A stretch of DNA of 7,816 nucleotides. It comes from Candidatus Hydrogenedentota bacterium (GTDB taxonomy: Bacteria; Hydrogenedentota; Hydrogenedentia; Hydrogenedentales; SLHB01). The stretch covers positions 1-7,816 of the forward strand of contig PWNM01000541.1 of assembly GCA_003557825.1 (NCBI GenBank), in the 5' to 3' direction. Shown piece after piece: positions 1-5,912 of the stretch. Position numbers and translations under genes: made by a program. Positions within the stretch are counted from its first letter, which is position 1. Every line of letters begins with the position of its first letter. Under the pieces are notes generated by a model. It was given only the letters and a program-made list of their open reading frames with translations. It was not told the DNA's origin and did not search any database.

Positions 1-1748
1 AGTTTCCCCGAACTCGTCGCTTGCGTCTCCGCCGGAGGAGGCGCCACGCTCCCGGGATATTGCGCTTCAACCGCACCGGCCATGCTATCGGCAGAAGCTT
101 CTAGTTGCCCCTCCATACTGCCTGCCAGGCTTTCCGCCTTGGATGACACCAACGCGGCGATACGCCGGAACGGCGCAAGCATAGCTTCTTTCAGGCTGAC
201 AGGATTATCTACTGTCGCCACCACACGTACATCCCATTCCTTTCCATTTCGGTCGAACAGGACGCCCCGTTTTCCGACGCCCAACTCGCCGACGGGTCCG
301 CGGGTAACGGGCGTGACAATGTAAAAGGACGCATCATCGCGGCCGCCTATGACCTCCGAATACAATAAAAAAATGCCCGAACGTGCAGCGGCCGCACTAT
401 GCGTGGCCACATCGGCAATTCGGAAGTTAAGGGAAAATACCCGGCCGTCCATGATCATCCGCCCTGCTTCGAACATGGCCTGTCGCTCGGGATGATAGAG
501 GTTGGGGAAGCTGACGAAATTCGTACAAAGGTCCAAGAACCCTCGTTGGAGCAGAATCACATACTCGAGATCATCCAACACATCCACGGGAATGCCTGCC
601 TGGAGATCCTCTGCGATGAGTTCCTGCAAACGAGGTGCATAATCGCCCTCGACATAGCTGCGTAACGCCTCGATGCCAATGGCTTCAACCTCGCCTCCCT
701 TTTTCGCATTGACCCACGCTTCATATGGAGTGAAAGCGGCTTTTACGGTTTGCCACTGCGTAGGCGTGAGGGTCCGTCCATCAAAACGACGTCCCAACAG
801 AATGGGCAACACCTCGGCGTTCATCCGGGACATCACGGGTCGATAAAGGGGATTGATGCCCTTGTCGAACCGGAACACCCCTTCAATGCGCGGGGGCGCG
901 AGGGGCGCCTGCTCAAAAAAGGCGTTCGCTTCGTCTTCGGTACGTGCAGACGCCTCGACCAAAGGCGGCGGCGGAGCGGGGCGGCCAAGCGCTTCGGCAA
1001 AAGCCGCAAGCTCGCACTGCCGAAAATAGGTATCCAATAAAGGCGCCGCCTCGGCATAGGTTCGATAACGCTCCGGCGTGTCGGGGCCGAATGGCAGCAG
1101 CGCGCCTTGGTCCGGATCGGTAGCCGCATGGTCATGCCACGTGAGCAACATGCGGGCATTGGAGATAAAGGCCTCGAGTTGGGACCGGTCGACCCCGACG
1201 GCTCCGCTACGGTCAGAAACGCCGCCCATGGTATCGAGTATGGCTTGCGCGAAGGCCCGTAGCTCCGGGTCTTCAATGGCCCCGGGCGGGATAACCCCGT
1301 CTCCATTCTGTTGGCCCTGGGCAAAAATCGCACTTCGGTTGCGCAGTTGGTCGTAGGAGATGTGCCCCGATTCCGTCATACCCAGGTTATGGATAATGCG
1401 ACAGGCCCCTTCATACAACTGGAGGCCCCGACCATCTTCGCGGTTCAGGGCCTCCAGTTCGAGAATGTCGCTTCGTTGGGTAATGCCATCGAGGGCTCGC
1501 AGAACCTTCAGCAACCATGCGGCGGCATTGCGTATATCAACGCTTCGGATTCGGCCATCAAAATCCGCATCCAGCCTTTCGAGCAGCGCCGGATCGCAGG
1601 TAAACTGCGAGATCGGAGCGCTCATGGCCACCCAAAAGGGCTCGTCCAGATGCTGCAATGCAGCGAGGTCATCGGCCGTTTCGAGGCGGACCTGATAGAC
1701 GCCGCCATAATTGTTAAAGACAAACCGTTGATCGGCACGGATTGTCAT
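1..1748 (-). CDS. Large uncharacterised protein with EF-hand-like loops (C-terminus beyond the window)
   Basis: I do not recognise a named function. The frame is open for 582 codons from the ATG at 1748 to the left edge, with no stop, so the protein is larger than what is seen. It starts MTIRADQRFV, with a GAGGA ribosome site nine bases upstream. Residues 60-71 (DADFDGRIRSVD) form a good EF-hand loop: Asp at positions 1, 3 and 5, Gly at 6, Ile at 8, and Asp instead of the usual Glu at 12. Weaker loop-like stretches lie near 125-135, 146-158 (NGDGVIPPG) and 179-190 (DRSGAVGVDRSQ), so residues 55-200 may be a series of decayed EF-hands. Residues 256-290 are rich in Pro and Ala. Residues 520-560 look helical and amphipathic, then a Pro/Ala/Ser linker (565-582) runs off the edge. 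No signal peptide or membrane segment is visible. It is the last gene of a possible minus-strand operon, 39 bases after the FKBP gene. Calcium binding is inferred from the loop only. Confidence 0.85.
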   Translation of the reverse strand, partial: MTIRADQRFVFNNYGGVYQVRLETADDLAALQHLDEPFWVAMSAPISQFTCDPALLERLDADFDGRIRSVDIRNAAAWLLKVLRALDGITQRSDILELEALNREDGRGLQLYEGACRIIHNLGMTESGHISYDQLRNRSAIFAQGQQNGDGVIPPGAIEDPELRAFAQAILDTMGGVSDRSGAVGVDRSQLEAFISNARMLLTWHDHAATDPDQGALLPFGPDTPERYRTYAEAAPLLDTYFRQCELAAFAEALGRPAPPPPLVEASARTEDEANAFFEQAPLAPPRIEGVFRFDKGINPLYRPVMSRMNAEVLPILLGRRFDGRTLTPTQWQTVKAAFTPYEAWVNAKKGGEVEAIGIEALRSYVEGDYAPRLQELIAEDLQAGIPVDVLDDLEYVILLQRGFLDLCTNFVSFPNLYHPERQAMFEAGRMIMDGRVFSLNFRIADVATHSAAAARSGIFLLYSEVIGGRDDASFYIVTPVTRGPVGELGVGKRGVLFDRNGKEWDVRVVATVDNPVSLKEAMLAPFRRIAALVSSKAESLAGSMEGQLEASADSMAGAVEAQYPGSVAPPPAETQATSSGK

Positions 1749-1787
1749 GGGCGATGTTCCTCTATGGCATTGTAAATCTACGGGTTG

Positions 1788-2222
1788 CTATTCGGTCACA
1801 ATTTCGACCAGCTCGAGATCAAATTCAAGATCCTTGCCGGCAAGGGGATGATTGGCATCAACCGTCACATTTTCCTCGGTCATATCGACCACGGTGATGA
1901 GCATGGGCGGCGCATCCGGGCGCTGCACTTGATAGGTCCGGCCGACTTCAACTTCGACGGAATCAGGGAACTCTTCGCGAGGAAGCTCTTGCACCATATC
2001 ATCCCGAAACGGGCCATAGGCCTTGTCGCTTGGGATGCTGGCGGACTTGGTTTCACCGGGAGCCATCCCAAGGACAGCTTCTTCGAATCCGGGAATAATC
2101 TGCCCCGACCCAATGGTGAACTCGATGGGACCGCGTTGTTCGGAACTATCGAACACGGTTCCGTCGGAGAGTTTGCCTGTGTAGTGAACCCGAACGGTAT
2201 CGCCTTGACTGACTTGGTCCAT
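1788..2222 (-). CDS. FKBP-type peptidyl-prolyl cis-trans isomerase, SlyD-like
   Basis: This is a 144-residue prolyl isomerase and probable folding helper, expected to be cytoplasmic because no signal peptide is seen. The N-terminal FKBP half has VHYTGKLSDGTVFDSS (residues 12-27, with the usual Tyr14, Phe24 and Asp25) and IIPGFEEAVLGMAPGE (42-57). The insert-in-flap region, a chaperone-like substrate-binding module in SlyD, spans roughly residues 70-125. The chain then returns to the FKBP fold with the family signature NHPLAGKDLEFDLELVEI (124-141). The His/Cys-rich metal-binding tail of E. coli SlyD is absent: the protein ends IVTE. The frame is open up to an ATG at 2261, but I chose the ATG at 2222 because AGGAGG lies four bases upstream of it and the FKBP fold begins at once. 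The gene lies between a methyltransferase gene and the EF-hand-like gene on the same strand. Family assignment is very secure; the cellular client is unknown. Confidence 0.95.
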   Translation of the reverse strand: MDQVSQGDTVRVHYTGKLSDGTVFDSSEQRGPIEFTIGSGQIIPGFEEAVLGMAPGETKSASIPSDKAYGPFRDDMVQELPREEFPDSVEVEVGRTYQVQRPDAPPMLITVVDMTEENVTVDANHPLAGKDLEFDLELVEIVTE

Positions 2223-2226
2223 GGGT

Positions 2227-2232
2227 CCTCCT
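2227..2232 (-). promoter_or_regulatory. Ribosome binding site of the FKBP gene
   Basis: A perfect AGGAGG on the minus strand ends four bases before the ATG at 2222. No comparable site precedes the upstream in-frame ATG at 2261, so this element decides the start. Confidence 0.75.
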
Positions 2233-2329
2233 TTCTGGGGGTTTTGGCCTTGGGCCAACATCGTTTACTTGTCCCATGATAACAAACCCATCCGACCAAA
2301 TTCGTATTTTACCGAGAAATGCGATTGGA

Positions 2330-3106
2330 CTACGGCAAAAAAGACGGATTCTTTGCTCGAAAACAAAGCCATTCCCGTGCCAAAACAGGATCCTTGCCTG
2401 GTTCAAAATCGGCACAAGACTCGATGTTCTCGAAACCGGCAACGCGCAGCATCAACGTCATTTCATCCATGCCATACCAGCGCAAAATGAAATCCTGTAG
2501 CTCCTCGGCCACCACTTTGCCGTTGCTGCTTTTTTCGTAGCGCAACTGGTTGTGCTCGAGGTGGCGGATCATGTCGTATCGAGTGGCGCTGTACAATGTA
2601 AGAACATCACCATTGGAACAATCGATGCGTCGCAATAACCGCACCGTACCGTCAGCATGCTCCGGTATGCGAGGCACATCGAGGTCGAGGTAGAGCGAAC
2701 CGCCGGGCCTCAGATGACATCGCAAGACTTTTAGTGCATCCATGGCTTCCTGGGTGCTGAGGAGCATCATGGAACCAAACGCGAGAAGGATGGCATCGTA
2801 ACGGTCCGGAAGTTCGAGCGTTTCGATGCGGGCGCATCGCAGGCGGGGCGCCAGTCCGCGCTCCTCGCAGTGCCGCCGGCAATAGGCAAGCATATCTTCC
2901 GACGCATCGATGCCTTCGACGACAAGCCCCGACTCAAGCAAAGGGATGAGCAACCGGCCTGTTCCCACAGCGGCCTCGAGAATCGGTCCGGCCGTCGAGC
3001 GGAGTTCATTCAAATAATACATCACGTCAGGATAGGTTACGCCAATCGGTTTGGTCCGATCGTAGAACTCAGCGCACAAAGGCCCATAATCTCGTCGTGG
3101 GTTCAT
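2330..3106 (-). CDS. Class I SAM-dependent methyltransferase
   Basis: This is a cytoplasmic methyltransferase of 258 residues with a Rossmann-like SAM-binding domain; the substrate is unknown. Numbered from the second Met, motif I is ILEAAVGTGR (42-51), the glycine-rich SAM loop. Motif II is VEGIDASEDML (63-73), where Asp67 should hold the SAM ribose. IETLELPDRYDAILLAF (94-110) covers the motif III/IV region, and LRPGGSLYLDL (132-142) is the characteristic post-strand motif. The C-terminal third (about 150-258) is a mixed strand/helix lid that ends in REWLCFRAKNP, typical of small-molecule methyltransferases of the Methyltransf_11/25 type. Two ATGs are adjacent (3109 and 3106). The second is better placed relative to AGGAAG, four bases upstream rather than one. 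No terminator-like hairpin follows, and the FKBP gene starts 107 bases downstream on the same strand, so the two may share a transcript. I saw no convincing minus-strand promoter between 3110 and 3200. Confidence 0.92.
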   Translation of the reverse strand: MNPRRDYGPLCAEFYDRTKPIGVTYPDVMYYLNELRSTAGPILEAAVGTGRLLIPLLESGLVVEGIDASEDMLAYCRRHCEERGLAPRLRCARIETLELPDRYDAILLAFGSMMLLSTQEAMDALKVLRCHLRPGGSLYLDLDVPRIPEHADGTVRLLRRIDCSNGDVLTLYSATRYDMIRHLEHNQLRYEKSSNGKVVAEELQDFILRWYGMDEMTLMLRVAGFENIESCADFEPGKDPVLAREWLCFRAKNPSFLP

Positions 3107-3191
3107 CATGCTTCCTGTTGATCATGCCCGGTCAAATATGGTGAAGTATGCCATAGTAACAAAGGCAAGGAGCAAACTGTTGGGGGATTAG

Positions 3192-3220
3192 TTTGCAATT
3201 CTTTCATACACCATTATAAT
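3192..3220 (+). promoter_or_regulatory. Sigma-70 promoter of the sugar operon
   Basis: A perfect -10 box TATAAT (3215-3220) is preceded at 17 bases by TTTGCA (3192-3197), or at 16 bases by TTGCAA (3193-3198), either of which matches the -35 consensus partly. Transcription would start near 3227, giving a leader of about 55 bases before the dehydrogenase ATG at 3282. The -10 box contains the first in-frame ATG-like start at 3219, so that start cannot be in the mRNA; this supports the later start. Confidence 0.75.
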
Positions 3221-3229
3221 GGGCGTATG
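3205..3229. promoter_or_regulatory. Candidate operator: palindrome centred on the -10 box
   Basis: CCATTATAATGG (3211-3222) is a perfect 12-bp palindrome that fully contains the TATAAT box. It is flanked by a second pair of complementary arms, CATAC (3205-3209) and GTATG (3225-3229), set one base off register. A repressor bound here would block RNA polymerase directly. Some symmetry arises by chance because TATA is self-complementary, so the informative part is the CCAT/ATGG flanks and the outer arms. No regulator gene is present in the window. Confidence 0.4.
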
Positions 3230-3267
3230 TTGGAGTAACTTGGTGGTGAATCACATCAACGTGTGCG

Positions 3268-3276
3268 AAGGAGGGG
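3268..3276 (+). promoter_or_regulatory. Ribosome binding site of the dehydrogenase gene
   Basis: AAGGAGGGG lies seven bases (from GGAGG) before the ATG at 3282. It fixes the start there and rules out the longer in-frame reading from 3219. Confidence 0.8.
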
Positions 3277-3281
3277 ATAAT

Positions 3282-4448
3282 ATGGCTAAGAAGAAGCTGA
3301 ACATTGCGCTCATCGGAACGAAGTTCATGGGCAAGGTTCACAGCAACGCGATTCACAAGGCAAACATGTTTTTCGATTTGCCTGTGGATCCGGTAATGAA
3401 GGTAATCTGCGGACGAGATCCCGAGGGGACAAAAGAGGCCGCGGACAAGTTCGGCTGGGAGGAGTTCGACACCGACTGGAAACGGGTCGTCAATCGGGAT
3501 GATATCGATGTGGTCGATATTTCGTCCCCAAGTAACCTGCACCACGAGATGGCAATCGAGGCGGCCAAGGCAGGTAAACACATCATCTGCGAGAAGCCCT
3601 TGGCCAATAGCGTCGAAGACGCCAAAGCCATGTTGAAGGCCGCCGAGAAAGCGGGCGTTCGTCACATGTGCGGATTCTCCTATCGGTTTGCGCCAGCCAT
3701 CTGCACGATCAAGAAGATGATCAAAAACGGGGAACTGGGCGAGATCTATCATTTCCGGGCCTGTTATCAACAAGACTGGATTATGGATCCGAACTTCCCC
3801 ATCAACTGGCGGCTTCAGCGGAAGGTAGCCGGTTCGGGCTCACTTGGAGACATCGGCGCCCATATCATCGACATGTGCCACAACCTCGTGGGGCCCATCG
3901 ATGAAGTGACGGCATCAACCCGGACATTTATCAAGGAGCGGCCGGTAACCGAAGGCGAGGCGACTATTGCCGCGAAGCGCACGGTGGAAAGCGGTAAGAA
4001 AGCCAAAGTCGATGTGGACGACGCGGCCATGTTCCTGGCGCATATCAAGGGACAGGATACCTTTGCCACCTTTGAGGCCACCCGATTTGCGAGCGGCCGA
4101 CGTAATTACAACAACATCGAGGTGTACGGCAGCAAGGGAAGCGTCCTGTGGAATCAGGAAGACATGAATGTGTTTCAGTACTTCAACTGGGGCGACAAGG
4201 GCACGCTCCAGGGCTTCCGGCGCGTCCATGCAACCGACCCGGGACATCCCTATACCGAAGCCTGGTGGCCCAGCGCTCACATTATCGGATACGAGCATCT
4301 CTTTGTCCATGAGATGAACGATTTCCTAAGCCAGTTGAACCGCAAGGAAACCACCTATCCAACTTTCGAAGATGGGTTGGCATGCCAACAGGTACTCGAA
4401 GCCGTTGAACGCTCGGCGAAGAGTCGGTCTTGGGAAAAGGTTAAGTAA
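3282..4448 (+). CDS. Gfo/Idh/MocA-family NAD(P)-dependent sugar oxidoreductase, levoglucosan-dehydrogenase-like
   Basis: This is a cytoplasmic 388-residue dehydrogenase expected to oxidise a hydroxyl of a sugar or sugar derivative with NAD(P). The N-terminal Rossmann domain begins NIALIGTKFMGKVHSNA (7-23). Its glycine loop reads GTKFMG, with Lys where the middle Gly of GxGxxG normally sits. The family hallmark EKP is at 104-106 (ICEKPLA), where the Lys is catalytic in studied members. The C-terminal alpha/beta domain carries GSGSLGDIGAHIIDMCHNLVG (184-204), with Asp190 and His194 at the usual active-site positions, then VDVDD (243-247), and GFRRVHATDPGHPYTEAWWP (311-330). From memory, the QDW...W-R-Q...AGSG-LGDI, VDVDD and GHPY-E-WP pattern is that of levoglucosan dehydrogenase LgdA, which oxidises C3 of its sugar. 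Similarity to inositol or other sugar dehydrogenases means the substrate stays open. It is the first gene of the operon, behind a strong promoter. Confidence 0.93.
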   Translation: MAKKKLNIALIGTKFMGKVHSNAIHKANMFFDLPVDPVMKVICGRDPEGTKEAADKFGWEEFDTDWKRVVNRDDIDVVDISSPSNLHHEMAIEAAKAGKHIICEKPLANSVEDAKAMLKAAEKAGVRHMCGFSYRFAPAICTIKKMIKNGELGEIYHFRACYQQDWIMDPNFPINWRLQRKVAGSGSLGDIGAHIIDMCHNLVGPIDEVTASTRTFIKERPVTEGEATIAAKRTVESGKKAKVDVDDAAMFLAHIKGQDTFATFEATRFASGRRNYNNIEVYGSKGSVLWNQEDMNVFQYFNWGDKGTLQGFRRVHATDPGHPYTEAWWPSAHIIGYEHLFVHEMNDFLSQLNRKETTYPTFEDGLACQQVLEAVERSAKSRSWEKVK

Positions 4449-4468
4449 GAACATCCGTGAAGGTGGAT

Positions 4469-4506
4469 TTGGAGTTCATGGCTGGATCAACGGCCATGAA
4501 CTCCAA
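4469..4506 (+). repeat. Strong 14-bp inverted repeat (mRNA hairpin) between genes
   Basis: TTGGAGTTCATGGC (4469-4482) and GCCATGAACTCCAA (4493-4506) are perfect complements around a 10-base loop; G-U pairs could add one pair at each end. The hairpin begins 20 bases after the dehydrogenase stop and ends 32 bases before the propeller gene start. No T-tract follows, so it is not a standard intrinsic terminator. It may stabilise the upstream message, partly attenuate transcription, or mark a repeat family. I found no second copy in this window. Confidence 0.8.
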
Positions 4507-4538
4507 GCCGATCAATAACCGACCAAGAAGGGAAAGAG

Positions 4539-5813
4539 ATGATGCTGACATGCCTTGCGTTGATGGTTTCGACGAGCCTACTAGGAGCGACAGCGCTCGA
4601 AGCGGTTCCTGTTACGGACGCCGATGCACCTACGGGAATGATTGAGATACGGGGAGTCGGGGCAGGCGAATTCGACGCCGCCCTGTGGCAAGGAGGCATG
4701 CTCCACCTACTGCCTGATGAACGTCATCCGTTCCTCGAACCCCGGCCTGGGCGTTTTCGCAACATCTATGCGCCTTCCATCGTGAAACTGCCTGAAGGTT
4801 GGCGCATCTTCTACGGCGGCTTCGACGGTATCGAAACGGGCAACGATTTTATCTATCAAGTGGACACGCCGGATTTCATGTCCTTCGGCGAGCGCCATAC
4901 GGTCATCAGCCACGGCGATTTCATTCATGTCTGCAATGTCAACGCCTTTCGCAATCCCGACGGCTCGTTCGAAATGATGTGTACCGTTTATCCCGACCCC
5001 GGAGGAAACAATAAGCCGGGCTACTTCTCGAGCCCCGACGGGGAGACCTGGAACGATTCGCCCATGCCCTATCATGCGACGTTGGACGACCTGGTCGCCA
5101 TAGAGGGGTATGAAGATTACGAAGGCGCGGACATCAACGGGATGAACGTGCTTCTACGCGAAGGGGATAAGCGCCGCATCTACCACAATGACTTCCACAA
5201 CATGGGGACGGTGTTCCGCGCCACCGGCACCGATGGCCAGCATTTTGAATTCGAGCAAGGCGTACTGGAAACCCCTTATTTTGTCAATGACGTTAAAGTA
5301 TTTCAGGACGGGGGTCAAGATTGGTACTTGATGGGCCTTCATCGGAATACGCAGGGGCTTTGGTATAGCCTCTCGAATGACGGCCTGGAGTTCGAACCGA
5401 CGCAGGAACTGCTCACTCCCCTCGGCGATGAAGACAATTACATTGTCGCCATCGGGTGGGTACGCGAGGGCAATCAGATCCTGGGAGTTTTGTATGGGGC
5501 GGGCGCCGTGCCTGTCCTGAACGAAAATCGGATCTTTGCCCGATGGCTCCAACACCGGGTGGTCTTCGAGGCTGAGGATGGCACGCGCTACGAAGCGGAA
5601 TCCTCCTATGGACCCGAGCGACAACGTTTTGCCTTGCCTACAGAAGGACCGGTTTCGGGCGTATTCCATGTCTATGCCGAGGATGGCGAAACACCCGTAG
5701 GCGAACCGGTTCCGGCCACGCTCACGCCGGGCGAAGTCTGGGAGATTCGCTCTAGACTCGAGATACCAACCTCTTGGGGTTGTATCCCGGCGCGTCCTAC
5801 GGAGGATGGTTAA
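4539..5813 (+). CDS. Exported five-bladed beta-propeller protein, glycosidase-like (GH43/GH32-type fold)
   Basis: The protein has 424 residues. Residues 1-19 look like a signal peptide (hydrophobic LTCLALMVSTSLLGATA, cleavage near ATA-LEA), although the usual N-terminal Lys/Arg is missing. The body shows repeated blade-like units of the GH43/GH32 propeller kind: RNIYAPSIVKLPEGWRIFYGG (74-94), HVCNVNAFRNPDGSFEMMCT (130-149), NDVKVFQDGGQDWYLMGLHR (250-269) followed by GLWYSLSNDGLEFEP (273-287), and NYIVAIGWVREGNQILGVLYG (300-320). Residues 340-405 look like a small C-terminal beta domain. Acidic side chains that could act as catalysts are present (for example Asp128, Asp251), but I cannot place a catalytic triad, so it could be a hydrolase or a non-catalytic binding protein. 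It starts at an ATG preceded by a purine-rich GGGAAAGAG and lies within the sugar operon. The final 18 residues (TSWGCIPARPTEDG end) look less fold-like than the rest. Fold confidence is moderate and exact family unknown. Confidence 0.8.
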   Translation: MMLTCLALMVSTSLLGATALEAVPVTDADAPTGMIEIRGVGAGEFDAALWQGGMLHLLPDERHPFLEPRPGRFRNIYAPSIVKLPEGWRIFYGGFDGIETGNDFIYQVDTPDFMSFGERHTVISHGDFIHVCNVNAFRNPDGSFEMMCTVYPDPGGNNKPGYFSSPDGETWNDSPMPYHATLDDLVAIEGYEDYEGADINGMNVLLREGDKRRIYHNDFHNMGTVFRATGTDGQHFEFEQGVLETPYFVNDVKVFQDGGQDWYLMGLHRNTQGLWYSLSNDGLEFEPTQELLTPLGDEDNYIVAIGWVREGNQILGVLYGAGAVPVLNENRIFARWLQHRVVFEAEDGTRYEAESSYGPERQRFALPTEGPVSGVFHVYAEDGETPVGEPVPATLTPGEVWEIRSRLEIPTSWGCIPARPTEDG

Positions 5814-5912
5814 ACAGTACAACGCTGTGTTCCGGCCTGTTGTTTGGGTTGGAGCCGTTTGTAATGGTCACCTTGAAAAGTTAACACGGAGAATGCAAGG
5901 AAGGAGAGAACA

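Noticed and set aside
82..1775. Plus-strand and other-frame open frames of 80-166 codons across the left part
   Set aside because: They lie antisense or out of frame to the 582-codon partial gene, have no recognisable motifs or ribosome sites, and arise from its GC-rich codon use.
2244..2258. Short hairpin TTGGCC-TTG-GGCCAA upstream of the FKBP gene
   Set aside because: Only six pairs, no T-run on either strand and no clear relation to a promoter; too weak to list.
3137..3155. TATGG...CCATA inverted repeat in the divergent intergenic region
   Set aside because: Five-base arms with a nine-base spacer in AT-rich DNA are expected by chance.
4457..4645. 62-codon plus-strand frame across the intergenic hairpin
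   Set aside because: It overlaps the signal-peptide start of the propeller gene in another frame and consists partly of the inverted repeat.
5755..5766. TCTAGACTCGAG, adjacent XbaI and XhoI sites as in a cloning polylinker
   Set aside because: The surrounding sequence is continuous coding DNA in one frame and no other vector sequence is visible, so chance is the simplest explanation.
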